From: Planctomycetia bacterium
GTDB lineage: Bacteria; Planctomycetota; Planctomycetia; Pirellulales; UBA1268
Assembly (NCBI GenBank): GCA_014192425.1
Contig: BJHK01000026.1
Coordinates: 1 to 47,333 of the forward strand
Direction of reading: 5' to 3'
DNA: 47,333 nt
Shown here: positions 25,280 through 34,456 of the stretch, piece after piece
Position numbering within the stretch: the first letter of the stretch is position 1
Layout of the letters: each line of letters opens with the position of its first letter
Notes under the pieces: model-generated
What the model was told of the DNA's origin: nothing
Databases searched by the model: none
What the model saw: only the letters and a program-made list of their open reading frames with translations
Position numbers and translations under genes: made by a program

Positions 25280-26632
25280 TCACCCCAGCAGACGGGAAAG
25301 CACGAGCGTCCCGGCCAGACCCACCACCGCGACGATCGTTTCCATCACCGTCCAGCAGCGGAGCGTGTCGCGGATGCTGCAGTTGAAATACTCCTTGAAC
25401 AGCCAGAAGCCGGCGTCGTTGACGTGCGACGCCGCCAGGCTGCCCGAGCCGACGGCCAGCACCATCAGGTTGGGATCGACCCCGGAGTCCGGGGCGGCCA
25501 CCATCGGTGCCAGGATGCCGGCCGCCGCCAGACCGGCGACGGTCGCCGAGCCCACGCACACCCGGATGGCCACCGTCACCAGCCAGGCGAGGATCAGCGG
25601 GTCCAGCGCGAAGCCCGTCAACTGTCGCGCGATCTCCTTGTCGACCTGCGTGGCCGTGAGCACCTCCTTGAACGGCCCCGAGCCGCCGATGACGAGCAGA
25701 ATCGGGCCCACGTCGACGAGGGCCGCCGTGTAGATCCCCATCACGTCCGCCAACGATCGGCCCCGGGCCAGCCCGAGCGTCACGGTGGCCACGACGAGCG
25801 TGATCAGCATCACGATGTCGGAGTTCGAGGCGAAGGCGAGCAGCGGGCCGACCCGGCTCTCCGGCCAGACGGTCAGCTTCGGATCCAACAGCTGCGGGGC
25901 CACGATCTGCACGACGGTCGCGGCGATCAGCAGCAGCGCCGGCAGCAGGGCCGTGAGCAGGCTCGTCCACAATCCCGGCAGCCGGTCCTCGGGGAGGAGT
26001 TTCGCGTTCAGGCTGGCCGGCGGCCGGGCCGGAACGGATGCGACGAATCGGGCATACACGGGCCCGGCGAGCACGAGCGCCGGAATCGCGATGATCGTGC
26101 CGTAGAGGAGCGTGAGCCCGAGGTTCGCGCCGAACTGCGCGACCAGGCCGGTGGGACTCGGGTGCGGCGGCAGCAGGCCGTGGGCCACGCTCAGCGCGGC
26201 GAGCGCCGGCAGGCCGACGCCCACCGCCGGGAGCCCGTACCGTCCGCTGACCGCGAAGATCAACGGCACGAGGAGCACGAAGCCGACGTTGTAGAACAGC
26301 GGCACGCCGACGATGAATCCCGTGGCCGCCATCGCCCAGCCGATTCGCGCGGTGCCCGTGCCGGCGACGAGCGCCCCGGCGATCCGCTGCGCAGCCCCCG
26401 ACTCGACCACCAGCTTGCCGAGCATCGCCCCGACCACGATCACGGTCGTGAGCGAGCCGAGGATGCCGCCGAGGCCCTTCTGCACGAGCGCGGGCACCGC
26501 GTTCGGTGCGACGCCGAGCGCCAGTGCCATGCCGATCGAGACCACGACGAAGGCCAGGAACGGATGGAGCTTGGCCCACGCCACGAGCAGGACGAGGACG
26601 GCGATCGCGACGAGAACGACGAGGAGGCTCAT
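25280..26632 (-). CDS. gntP: GntP-family gluconate:H+ symporter
   Basis: The 450-aa protein has about 12 hydrophobic segments and GntP-family blocks: KLHPFLAFVVVSIGMALALG, GSLTTVIVVGAMLGKLVVESGAAQRIA, GVPLFYNVGFVLLVPL, HGLLPPHPSPTGL, GGSGPFKEVL, and the C-terminal SLAASHVNDAGFWLFKEYF and RCWTVMETI. Length matches GntP/GntU/DsdX transporters. Gluconate is the most likely substrate because a gluconokinase gene is nearby, but other family members carry D-serine, fructuronate or idonate. It follows the RidA gene after only four bases, so the two are in one operon. Confidence 0.9.
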   Translation of the reverse strand: MSLLVVLVAIAVLVLLVAWAKLHPFLAFVVVSIGMALALGVAPNAVPALVQKGLGGILGSLTTVIVVGAMLGKLVVESGAAQRIAGALVAGTGTARIGWAMAATGFIVGVPLFYNVGFVLLVPLIFAVSGRYGLPAVGVGLPALAALSVAHGLLPPHPSPTGLVAQFGANLGLTLLYGTIIAIPALVLAGPVYARFVASVPARPPASLNAKLLPEDRLPGLWTSLLTALLPALLLIAATVVQIVAPQLLDPKLTVWPESRVGPLLAFASNSDIVMLITLVVATVTLGLARGRSLADVMGIYTAALVDVGPILLVIGGSGPFKEVLTATQVDKEIARQLTGFALDPLILAWLVTVAIRVCVGSATVAGLAAAGILAPMVAAPDSGVDPNLMVLAVGSGSLAASHVNDAGFWLFKEYFNCSIRDTLRCWTVMETIVAVVGLAGTLVLSRLLG

Positions 26633-26636
26633 GCGG

Positions 26637-27104
26637 TCAGGCCAGTTCGAACATCGCCTCGACCTCCACCGGCACGCCGAGCGGCAGTGCGGCGACGCCC
26701 AGCGCGCTGCGGACGCCGACGCCCCGGTCGGGCCCCCAGACGGCGGCGAACAGCTCGCTGACGCCGTTGACGACGTGCGGTTGCCGCTCGAAGTCCGGCG
26801 TGCAGTTGACGAAGCCGACGAGTTTCACGACGCGACCGATGCGGTCGAGGCTGCCGAGGCTGGCGACGAGCGTGGCGAGGATCGCCAGGCCGGCCCGCCG
26901 GGCCGCATCCTTGCCGGCATCGGCGTCGAGATCGGCACCCACGCGGCCGCGGACGAGCGACCCGTCCGGCTGGAGCGGCAGGTGGCCCGACACCAACGCC
27001 TGCGTGCCGACGACGAGGCAGGGCTTGTAAAGGCCGGCGGGTGGGGCGGTCGGCGGCAGGGCCAGGCCGAGGGCGGCGAACCGTGATTGGGGCGTGTCGG
27101 ACAT
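26637..27104 (-). CDS. RidA/YjgF-family protein
   Basis: The 155-aa product matches the longer RidA subgroup: AGLYKPCLVVGTQALVSGHLPLQPDGSLVRG at the N-terminus, the helical AARRAGLAILATLVASLGSLDRIGRVVKLVGFVN block, and the terminal RSALGVAALPLGVPVEVEAMFELA with the family Arg. RidA enzymes hydrolyse reactive enamine/imine intermediates released by PLP enzymes. It is the first gene of an operon with gntP (four-base gap). TACTCT on the minus strand near 27164 could be the promoter -10. A link to D-serine or amino-acid-like GntP substrates is possible but unproven. Confidence 0.87.
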   Translation of the reverse strand: MSDTPQSRFAALGLALPPTAPPAGLYKPCLVVGTQALVSGHLPLQPDGSLVRGRVGADLDADAGKDAARRAGLAILATLVASLGSLDRIGRVVKLVGFVNCTPDFERQPHVVNGVSELFAAVWGPDRGVGVRSALGVAALPLGVPVEVEAMFELA

Positions 27105-27240
27105 GCGAGCGGTCCTCGGGCAATGCGGTCACCGGGCCGTACGCGACGGCCACGACCGCCGGGCAGAGTACCGCATGGGCGAGGCATATGACCACTGCCC
27201 CGACCGTCGAGTTGTCGCCGCCGGCTCGCTCTACCCGCGG

Positions 27241-28668
27241 TCAGCTCCGATACTCGAACTTGAACCGGCCCGGCATCGGCACCGGATACGCGCCCTTGTC
27301 GTCGCGCTGGAGCGGTGCCGGCGAGTCGTCCTTGAGCGCGTCCACGCCCGCCGTCAGGTCGTCGGGAGAGGCGAGCATGTCGTCGAACGTGATCACCTTG
27401 CCGGTGTGGGCCGCCACCCGCCCCATCGCCGTCACCAGGCTGGCCTCGGCGCCGCGGACCACCTCGTTGTAGGGCAGGTTGTTCACGATCGCGTCGACGA
27501 GATGCTCCCATTCCATCTTGTAGGGGTGCGGCGGTTCCGGCTCCTCACCTGACCAGAGGATGTTGTCCTTGGCGATCCGCTGGCTCTTGTAGATCGCCGG
27601 CTTGGCCGGATGGTGGCCGATGGAGATCGTGAACGCCCCCTTCGAGCCCATGCCGTGGAGTTCGAACCGCTGGAACGTGTTGGGCATGTGGCGGCCCGTG
27701 TAGAAGAACTTCGTGCCGTCCGGGAACGTGTACTCCACGGCGTAACTGTCGAAGTTCTGGTCGTCGATCTTGCCGTGGTAGTGGCGGCCGCCGACCGCCT
27801 CGGCCTTCTCCGGCCAGGCCCCCTTCATCCAGCAGGCCTCGTCGATCTGGTGGATGTAGTAGTCGCTGAACAGGCCGCCGCTGGCCCAGAGGAAGTTGTG
27901 GAACCGCTTCGCCTGCCAGAGCAATTCGCTGGCGGTGACACGGCCGTCGGCGTTGCGGACGAGGTCCGGCGGTCCCGGCGCCAGGTCCATGTTGGAGTAG
28001 GCCGGATGCATCCGGTAGCCGCGGAACATGAGCAGGTCGCCCGCCGCGCCGTTGCGGAGCCGGTCGAGGAGTTGCTTGCGGGCCTCGCAGTGCCGGCACA
28101 TCAGCCCGACGCCGACCTTGAGGTTCTTCTCGTCGGCCCGCTTGGCCAAGGCGATCATCCGGTTGGTGCTCGGGCCATCGATCGATACCGGCTTCTCCAT
28201 GAACACGTGGAGGCCCTTCTCGATCGCCGCCGCGAAGTGAACGGCTCGGAAGGCGGGAGGCGTGGTGAGGATGAGGATGTCGCCGGGCCGCAGGGCGTCG
28301 ATCGCCTGCCGGAAGGCCTCGACGCCGACGAAGGCCCGCTCGTCGGGGACGTCGATTCGGTCGCCGAACTGCTCCCCCAGCGTCCGCTTCAGGCCGTCGA
28401 TCCGCTCCTTGAAGATGTCGGCCGCCGCCACGAGCCGGACCGGGGCCGCCTTCGCCCCCTGGATCGCGTCGCGGACCGCGCCCGAGCCGCGGCCGCCGCA
28501 GCCGACCACGGCGAGCCTGATCTCCTCGCTGCCGGACGCATGGGCGTTCACGAGGCCGGTCGATCGCACGGCCGCCGCGAGCGCACCGACGCGGGCCGCA
28601 CCGTCGAGCAACCCGCGACGCGAGAAGTGGGCAGGACCCGAGGGGCCGATCGGATCGTGAGCCTGCAT
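27241..28668 (-). CDS. Exported Gfo/Idh/MocA-family oxidoreductase
   Basis: The 475-aa product starts with a twin-arginine leader (HFSRRGLLDGAARVGALAAAV), followed by the Rossmann motif VVGCGGRGSGAV, the EKP signature (FMEKPVSIDG) and the C-terminal dehydrogenase half with FDSYAVEYTFPDGTKFFYTGRHM. These proteins oxidise or reduce sugars with tightly bound NAD(P), and the twin-arginine leader fits export of the folded protein with its cofactor. AGGAG upstream supports the start at 28668. It stands alone, 136 bp from RidA. Substrate unknown. Confidence 0.88.
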   Translation of the reverse strand: MQAHDPIGPSGPAHFSRRGLLDGAARVGALAAAVRSTGLVNAHASGSEEIRLAVVGCGGRGSGAVRDAIQGAKAAPVRLVAAADIFKERIDGLKRTLGEQFGDRIDVPDERAFVGVEAFRQAIDALRPGDILILTTPPAFRAVHFAAAIEKGLHVFMEKPVSIDGPSTNRMIALAKRADEKNLKVGVGLMCRHCEARKQLLDRLRNGAAGDLLMFRGYRMHPAYSNMDLAPGPPDLVRNADGRVTASELLWQAKRFHNFLWASGGLFSDYYIHQIDEACWMKGAWPEKAEAVGGRHYHGKIDDQNFDSYAVEYTFPDGTKFFYTGRHMPNTFQRFELHGMGSKGAFTISIGHHPAKPAIYKSQRIAKDNILWSGEEPEPPHPYKMEWEHLVDAIVNNLPYNEVVRGAEASLVTAMGRVAAHTGKVITFDDMLASPDDLTAGVDALKDDSPAPLQRDDKGAYPVPMPGRFKFEYRS

Positions 28669-28716
28669 GGCTGTATCTCCTGGCGGTGACGGAGTGGACG
28701 ACGGACGCGGAACGGT

Positions 28717-29778
28717 TCAATCGCCGTAGGCGGAGGCCGTCGGTGACCGGACGAGATCTGCCTCGAGGTCCCGCAGCGGCTGAATCCCGAGTTTACCAAG
28801 GTCGGCGTGGTACAGGCGCACCCCCTCGGCGGCGGCCAGTTCCCCGTCGGCCACATGGCGGAGGATCCTCACGAATGTCGGCTGGTGCTCGGCGGCGTTG
28901 ATCTTACGGCCGTACAGGGCGACGCGGGCCCCGTGCCGACGAGCCTCCTCCAGCAGGCCGAAGGCATCGTGTGTCGTGCCGGCGCCGCCGCCGAGGATGC
29001 CGACGATCAGCGAGCGGTCGTAAGCGGCCAGCTGCTCGGTGACCTCCGGGCCCAAATAGGGGATCTTGAGGAACACCGGCCGGCCGGCCCGGGGCACGCC
29101 GGCCAGCGCGCGAACGACGTGGTCGGCGAGGAACCGTGCCATGTCGCGGGGTCGCTCCGCGTCGGGCCTGCCGGGGATCCGGCCGACCGCGTTCGGGAAG
29201 AACATCTCGAGGAAGTGGCGAAAGCCCTGCCGCTCTGCCTCGAGGCGGAAGTCGCGATACGCCGTGAGCATGTCGCGGTCGAGCCCGGCGTCGTCGTTGA
29301 GCGTCAGCGAGAACAGGCCGAGGTCCGCGCCGCGGGCCGGGCCGGTGCCGTCGACGCGGCCGGTGCGGGCCTGGCCGATCGTGGTCGTGGAGAAGGGCAA
29401 CGCCGGCTGGCGGCCGTAACTGCCCGTGCCGGCGGCCAGCCAGATGTCGGTGGTGTCGTTCATGCGCACCGCCGGCGTGATCGCCGTGCCGGTGAACAGG
29501 CCCTCGTCGATCGCCAGCCGTTCGCAGGTGCTGGCGCTCATGAGCATGATGTCGACGAGCCCCTGGGCGACGAGTTCGCGGATTGCGGCCTCGTAGTCGG
29601 CCATCGTCTTGTAGGGGCCGCGGGCCGGATCGCCCCCGCGCTGCACGCCGGGGGAGGCGAGCCCGAAGGCCATGTCGGCATCCTTGGCGTCGGCGAGAAT
29701 GAAGTCGCCGCAGCCGGGATCGGCGCGGAGCCGGGCGAGTTTCCGGTCGAGTGACTTCTGCGGGGGCGTGACGGTCAT
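28717..29778 (-). CDS. Putative TIM-barrel aldolase (DeoC/LacD-like)
   Basis: The 353-aa cytoplasmic product reads like a class I aldolase barrel: FILADAKDADMAFGL near the first strand, LVDIMLMSASTCERL, SLTLNDDAGLDRD, LEMFFPN, PVFLKIPYLG with Lys238 as a candidate Schiff-base residue, VGILGGGAGTTHDAF resembling a phosphate-binding loop, and ARVALYGRKI at the last strand. Identification as an aldolase rests on this pattern and on the divergent PfkB kinase 60 bases away, a frequent kinase/aldolase pairing. The ATG at 29778 is chosen; a very long open frame extending to 31662 is antisense shadow. No substrate can be named. Confidence 0.6.
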   Translation of the reverse strand: MTVTPPQKSLDRKLARLRADPGCGDFILADAKDADMAFGLASPGVQRGGDPARGPYKTMADYEAAIRELVAQGLVDIMLMSASTCERLAIDEGLFTGTAITPAVRMNDTTDIWLAAGTGSYGRQPALPFSTTTIGQARTGRVDGTGPARGADLGLFSLTLNDDAGLDRDMLTAYRDFRLEAERQGFRHFLEMFFPNAVGRIPGRPDAERPRDMARFLADHVVRALAGVPRAGRPVFLKIPYLGPEVTEQLAAYDRSLIVGILGGGAGTTHDAFGLLEEARRHGARVALYGRKINAAEHQPTFVRILRHVADGELAAAEGVRLYHADLGKLGIQPLRDLEADLVRSPTASAYGD

Positions 29779-29838
29779 CGGTGTGTCGGGTAGGGTGTTC
29801 GCGAGGCGATCCGGGGTCCGGCTGACGAGGAGGAGCGC

Positions 29839-30798
29839 ATGACCGCGTCCGGGAAAAACGGCGAGTGTATCGTCTGCGGGACCTGCGTGGCAGACATCCT
29901 CGTGCGGCCGGTCGATCTGAGCGGCCCGATCGGCGGCGGCCGGCTGTTTCACGTCGAGCCGATCGAGGTCACGACCGGCGGCATCGTCTGCAACACGGGC
30001 ACCGGCCTGCGCCGGCTCGGGGTGGACGTCGCAGCGGCGAGCCTCGTCGGCGACGACCTGTGGGGCAGGCTGATTCGCGAGCGGCTGGCGGCGGAGGGCA
30101 TCGACGCCACGGCCGTCGACGTGCACGACACGCTGGCGACCAGCACGACCGCCGTGCTGATCGAGGCGGGCGGGGAACGGAGTTTTGCCCATCATGTCGG
30201 CGCCCCGCAGGCGATCGATGCCGCCTTTATCCGCCGGCAGGCAGGGGTGTTCGCCCGCCACCGCCTGGCGATCGTCGGCTACGTCGGACTCCTCCCGGCG
30301 CTCGAGCCCGCGCTTGCCGACGCCCTGGGAGTGATCAAGGCCGCCGGATGCCGGGTGGCCCTCGAGACCGGTGGCTCGGGCGGCACGCTCGCCGCGGTCG
30401 CCCCCGCCCTGCCCCTCGTGGACTATTACGTGCCGAGCCTCGACGAGGCCCGGCACCAGACCGCGCTCGACGATCCGCGGGAGATCCTCGCCTGCTACCG
30501 CAGCCACGGGGCCGCGGGCCTCGTGGGCGTGAAGCTCGGTGCCCGGGGCGTGCTCCTCTCGCCAGCCGCGGGCGAGTTCGTGGAGATTCCCTGCATCCCC
30601 GCCCCGGGACCGGTCGCCGACACGACGGGCGCCGGTGACGCCTTCCTCGCCGGCCTGTTCACCGGGATCCTGCGCGACATGCCGATCCGCGACGCCGGGC
30701 TCCTGGGCGCGGCGACGGCGGCCTGCTGCGTCACCGGCCTCGGGGCGACGGCGGGCCTGCGATCCCTGGCTGAGACCCGCCGGCTGGCGGGCGTCTGA
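29839..30798 (+). CDS. PfkB-family carbohydrate kinase
   Basis: The 319-aa ribokinase-fold protein has the N-terminal VCGTCVADILVRP segment, the sugar-binding TTGGIVCNTGTGLRRLG motif, VASLVGDDLWG-like strand, and the C-terminal DTTGAGDAFLAGLFTGI motif with the catalytic Asp of GAGD. GAGGAG lies just upstream of the ATG at 29839. It is transcribed divergently from the aldolase-like gene and is followed 33 bases later by the FGE-like gene. It probably phosphorylates the sugar that the aldolase-like protein then cleaves, but this is inference from gene order. Confidence 0.82.
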   Translation: MTASGKNGECIVCGTCVADILVRPVDLSGPIGGGRLFHVEPIEVTTGGIVCNTGTGLRRLGVDVAAASLVGDDLWGRLIRERLAAEGIDATAVDVHDTLATSTTAVLIEAGGERSFAHHVGAPQAIDAAFIRRQAGVFARHRLAIVGYVGLLPALEPALADALGVIKAAGCRVALETGGSGGTLAAVAPALPLVDYYVPSLDEARHQTALDDPREILACYRSHGAAGLVGVKLGARGVLLSPAAGEFVEIPCIPAPGPVADTTGAGDAFLAGLFTGILRDMPIRDAGLLGAATAACCVTGLGATAGLRSLAETRRLAGV

Positions 30799-30831
30799 TA
30801 CGGATTTCCCCGACCCCGCGGAAAACGAACC

Positions 30832-31887
30832 ATGAGCCGATCCGCCTGCCCGCTCCTCGGCGCCCTGCTCACGGTCGCTCTCGGCGTTGTCGCGGCCGGC
30901 GCCGCCGAACCGAATCCCCGGCTCATGACCGCCCGCGATCCGAAGCTCGACCGGGAGTTCGAGTATCTCGTCCTCGATCTCGGCGCCGGCGTCGACCTGC
31001 GGCTCGTGAAGGTCCCCGCTGCGGGAAAGACGTTCACGATCGGCTCGACGCCCGAGGAGCAGGCGCGGGTCGTGGAGCGCTACCACGCCGGCAAGCGGCC
31101 GGCCACGCTCGACTTCGAGGAGCCGGCCTCCGTCACGCTCAGCGACGATTTCTTCATCGGCCAGTTCGAGGTCTGCCGGCAACAGTTTCGCCGGTTCGTG
31201 ACCGAGACGGGCTACGTCACCGACGGCGAGCGTGCCGAGGGGGGCTACGGCTTCAACGAGGCGACGCTCAAGGGGGAGGGCCGCGAAAGGAAGTACACCT
31301 GGCAGAACACGGGCATCACGAGCGCCGGCGAGCAGCACCCGGTGACGAACGTGTCGCGGGACGACGCGCAGGCCTTCTGCGCATGGCTGCGGAAAAAGTG
31401 CGACGGCACCGTCCCGATCCGGGAGGTGAGGCTGCCGGGCGAGGCCGAATGGGAATTCGCCTGCCGCGCGGGGAGCGAGAGCCGGTTCTGCACCGGTGAC
31501 GATGACGAGGCCCTGGCCCGCGTCGCCAACGTCGCCGATGCCGCCTGGAGGGAGAAGCTCGGCGGACCGAATGCCGCGGCGATTGCGGCCAACGACGGCC
31601 ACGTGTTCGCCGCACCCGTCGGCCAGTTCGCCCCCAACGCCTTCGGCATCTACGACATGCACGGCAACGTCTGGGAGTGGTGCGCCGATTTCTACGGCAG
31701 GTACTCGGCGCTCCCGAAGACGGGCAACGCCTTCCAGACCGTCAGCCAGGGGGAGGGGCGGCCGGTGCTGCGCGGCGGGTCGTGGGGCTTCTCGCCCGTC
31801 GCCTGCCGCAGCGCCAACCGTTGGCTCGTCGGTGCCGGGCCGAGCCGCTACGGGTCGGCCGGGTTCCGCGTCCTCGTCCTGCCGTAG
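30832..31887 (+). CDS. Exported formylglycine-generating-enzyme (SUMF1)-like protein
   Basis: The 351-aa product has a signal peptide (1-25, ending VVAAGAAEP) and a C-terminal FGE/SUMF1 fold: FFIGQFEVCRQQFRRFV, HPVTNVSRDDAQAFCAWL, VRLPGEAEWEFACRAG, GIYDMHGNVWEWCADFYG, VLRGGSWGFSPVACRSANRW and SAGFRVLVLP. True formylglycine-generating enzymes use a Cys pair in the segment after the GGSW motif; here only one Cys (ACRSANR) is present, so sulfatase activation is unlikely. Planctomycetes have many such SUMF1-domain proteins of unknown function. Its 33-bp distance to the PfkB kinase suggests co-transcription. Confidence 0.85.
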   Translation: MSRSACPLLGALLTVALGVVAAGAAEPNPRLMTARDPKLDREFEYLVLDLGAGVDLRLVKVPAAGKTFTIGSTPEEQARVVERYHAGKRPATLDFEEPASVTLSDDFFIGQFEVCRQQFRRFVTETGYVTDGERAEGGYGFNEATLKGEGRERKYTWQNTGITSAGEQHPVTNVSRDDAQAFCAWLRKKCDGTVPIREVRLPGEAEWEFACRAGSESRFCTGDDDEALARVANVADAAWREKLGGPNAAAIAANDGHVFAAPVGQFAPNAFGIYDMHGNVWEWCADFYGRYSALPKTGNAFQTVSQGEGRPVLRGGSWGFSPVACRSANRWLVGAGPSRYGSAGFRVLVLP

Positions 31888-31905
31888 GGCGGCACGGGCT
31901 GCCCG

Positions 31906-32862
31906 TCAGTCGCCGACGCCGGCCAGCGATGCGGCCCGCTCGGGCTCGCTGATGTCGACGCCGAGTTTTTCGAGCAGCCCCCGGACACGGTCCGCGACCC
32001 GGCCGCGCTCCGCCCGCTGCTCGTCGGCGAGCGGCTGGCGGGACGCCCCCATGCGGAAGCCACGCAGCTCGCTGCCGGCCCGGAACCCTTCCGGAAAATC
32101 GATGCCGGCGAAAAGTGCGTCGAAGAGTTCCGTCAGCCTGTGCTGCATCCGCCGGGCGGCCTCGAGCCGTCCCGCCCGGACCGCATCGAAGATCGCCCGC
32201 GTGAGCTCGGGGGCGACGTTGCTCGTGGCGTGGGTGCCGCCGTCGCAGCCGGCGGCGAGCATCGGCACGAGCGCCGGGTCCCAGCCCGTGAGAAAGGCGA
32301 AGTCGGGCCGCACCGGCCGCACGGCGGCGATCAGCCGCATCATGTGGGACACGTCGCCGCTGGAGTCCTTGATGCCGATGATCCGGGGAAACTCCTCCGC
32401 CAGCCGCCGGACCGTCGGCACGTCGATCGGCGAGGCGAGCATCGGGATGTTGTAGAGCGTGACGTCGATCGGGCTCTGGCGGCCGATCTCCCTAAAGTAG
32501 GCGAGCACGTTCGCCGGCGACAGCCGGTAATAGAACGGCGACACGACCGCCACGGCCCGGGCGCCCGCGGCGAGCGCCGCCTCGCAGGCCCGGATCGTCT
32601 CGCCGACGTTCGCCTCGGCAGCCCCGGCCACGACCGGCACGCGGCCCCGGGCCTCGTCGCAGACGATGGCCGTGATCCGCCGGCGCTCCTCGACGGTGAA
32701 CCGCAGGAACTCACCCGTCGAGCCGTTGGGGTAGAGGCCGTGGATGCCTCTGTCGATGAGCCAGGAGACGTGGCGGCGCAGTTCCGGCTCGGCGATCTGG
32801 CCGCGGTCGTCGAGCGGCACCATGTGGGGGGAGAGGATTCCGCTGATCGATGGCGCGGCCAT
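31906..32862 (-). CDS. DapA/N-acetylneuraminate lyase-family aldolase
   Basis: The 318-aa class I aldolase of the DHDPS/NAL superfamily has [11 protein letters not shown] (44-52; the GSTGE loop binds the carboxylate), Tyr137 in TLYNIP and the Schiff-base Lys165 in [10 protein letters not shown]. The family includes dihydrodipicolinate synthase, N-acetylneuraminate lyase and KDG aldolase. Divergent orientation to a cellobiose-2-epimerase-like gene and the general sugar-acid context favour a catabolic sugar-acid lyase over lysine synthesis. A C-terminal extension ([11 protein letters not shown]) follows the usual end. A minus-strand TACAAT near 32987 is a candidate -10. Substrate unresolved. 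Confidence 0.85.
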   Translation of the reverse strand: MAAPSISGILSPHMVPLDDRGQIAEPELRRHVSWLIDRGIHGLYPNGSTGEFLRFTVEERRRITAIVCDEARGRVPVVAGAAEANVGETIRACEAALAAGARAVAVVSPFYYRLSPANVLAYFREIGRQSPIDVTLYNIPMLASPIDVPTVRRLAEEFPRIIGIKDSSGDVSHMMRLIAAVRPVRPDFAFLTGWDPALVPMLAAGCDGGTHATSNVAPELTRAIFDAVRAGRLEAARRMQHRLTELFDALFAGIDFPEGFRAGSELRGFRMGASRQPLADEQRAERGRVADRVRGLLEKLGVDISEPERAASLAGVGD

Positions 32863-33158
32863 GTCGGGGAGGGCTCCGTGAAAGGCACGCCCCGTGGAAA
32901 CGCGATTCGCGCGAGCCGCGCCAATCGGGGATCGTCACCAGCGACGACCACGATCTCTCCCATCCAGGGTCATGACGGGCCGGATTGTAGCGGACCGCGG
33001 CCCGGGGATGTGAGGGCCATGCGGGCCGAACCCTGCAACCCCCGCGCGATTCGGCAGCCGATTGCCGGCCAGTCTTCCACTGGAGTACCCTTCGCCTGCC
33101 GCCGGCCGAGACGAGGTCGGAGGGGTTCGACGGCATTCATGTCCCGGGAGTCCACGCC
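32863..33158. other. Divergent intergenic region of about 296 bp
   Basis: This region separates the lyase gene (minus) and the epimerase gene (plus). The minus-strand TACAAT at about 32982-32987 is the only clear promoter-like hexamer. GGGAG about ten bases before the epimerase ATG is a ribosome binding site. I see no further gene. Confidence 0.4.
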
Positions 33159-34430
33159 ATGCACGCTGACACCAAGCCGCTCGCCGCCGCCCGCGACCAA
33201 CTTGCCGAGCATCTCGAGAACGGCATCATTCCCTTCTGGATGAGCCGGGGCATCGACGCGGAACTCGGCGGCTACCTCACCTGCTTCGACGCCGAGGGGC
33301 GGCCGACGGCGGACACCGACAAGTCGATCGTCACTCAGACGCGGATGATCTGGGGCCTGTCGGCGTTCCATCGCCGCTATCCGGACCACCCCGACCTGCG
33401 GCTGGCGGCCCGGCAGGGGGTCGATTTCTTCCTCGACCACTTCTGGGACCGGGCCCACGGCGGCTGGCACTGGCGGACCAACCGGGCTGGGCGGACACTC
33501 GACGACGGCAAAGTGATCTACGGACAGAGCTTCGCCATCTACGCGCTCGCCGAGTACACGCTCGCCACCGGCGACGACCGCGGCCTCGACTACGCATCGC
33601 GGACGTTCGACCTGCTGCAGAAGCACGCCGCCGACACGCTGCACGGCGGCTATTACGAGAACCTGGAGCGCGACTGGAGCATCTCGGCCCCCGGCTTCGC
33701 CGCCGGCGACCGGAAGTCGCTCGACATCCACATGCACTTGCTGGAGGCGTTCACAACGCTGGCCACGGCCTCCGGGGAGGAGATCCATCGGCGCAAGCTC
33801 CGCGAGGTTGCCGGCGTGATCCTCGCGCGGATGGTCAGCCCCACGAGTGGCTGCGGCCTGAACCAGTTCGGCATCGACTTCACGCCCCGGCCGGCGATCG
33901 CCATCCGGCGCACCTGGAACGCCGACCGCAAGGCGGGCGAGGCGATCGCCCAGCCCATGGACACGACGTCCTACGGCCACAACCTCGAGCTCGCCTGGCT
34001 CCTGCACCGGGCGGCCGAGCCGCTCGGCGAATCGCCCTCGATGTTTCATGCGGCGACCCGCCGGCTCGCCGAGCATGCCCTGCAATACGGCCTCGATCCG
34101 GAGCATGGCGGCGTCTATCGGGACGGGCCGCACACCGGGCCCGCGCTCGTCCGCGACAAGGAGTGGTGGCAGAACTCGGAGGCCCTCGTCGGCTGGCTCG
34201 ATGCCTACGAGCAGTTCGCCGACCCGCGGTTCGCCGCCGCGTTCCTCGGCAACTGGGAGTTCGACCGGAAGTTCTTCATCCATCCGCAGCTCGGCGAGTG
34301 GCGACAGCTGCTCGCCCGCGACGGGTCGGTGCTCGTCGGCGACCTCGGCAATCCCTGGAAGGCCTGCTACCACAGCGGCCGCTCGGTGCTGGAGTGCGTC
34401 GAGCGGCTCGACCGGCTGCTTGCCCGCTGA
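33159..34430 (+). CDS. N-acylglucosamine/cellobiose 2-epimerase family protein
   Basis: The 423-aa alpha6/alpha6-barrel epimerase has the conserved histidines of cellobiose 2-epimerase: DIHMHLLEAFTTL (His191 and His193), TTSYGHNLELAWLL (His274) and the C-terminal KACYHSGRSVLE (His405), together with KVIYGQSFAIYALAEY and WWQNSEALVGWLDAYE. These blocks are closer to cellobiose 2-epimerase than to renin-binding N-acylglucosamine 2-epimerase. The reaction would interconvert glucose- and mannose-type residues at the reducing end of a disaccharide, in the cytoplasm. The amidohydrolase gene follows after 26 bases and is probably co-transcribed. Confidence 0.85.
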   Translation: MHADTKPLAAARDQLAEHLENGIIPFWMSRGIDAELGGYLTCFDAEGRPTADTDKSIVTQTRMIWGLSAFHRRYPDHPDLRLAARQGVDFFLDHFWDRAHGGWHWRTNRAGRTLDDGKVIYGQSFAIYALAEYTLATGDDRGLDYASRTFDLLQKHAADTLHGGYYENLERDWSISAPGFAAGDRKSLDIHMHLLEAFTTLATASGEEIHRRKLREVAGVILARMVSPTSGCGLNQFGIDFTPRPAIAIRRTWNADRKAGEAIAQPMDTTSYGHNLELAWLLHRAAEPLGESPSMFHAATRRLAEHALQYGLDPEHGGVYRDGPHTGPALVRDKEWWQNSEALVGWLDAYEQFADPRFAAAFLGNWEFDRKFFIHPQLGEWRQLLARDGSVLVGDLGNPWKACYHSGRSVLECVERLDRLLAR

Positions 34431-34456
34431 CCGCGTTTCCACCGGAGAGACCCCTG

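Noticed and set aside
29779-31662. N-terminal extension of the aldolase-like frame to 981 aa
   Set aside because: The extension is antisense to the PfkB kinase and FGE-like genes. The aldolase-like homology begins at the ATG at 29778.
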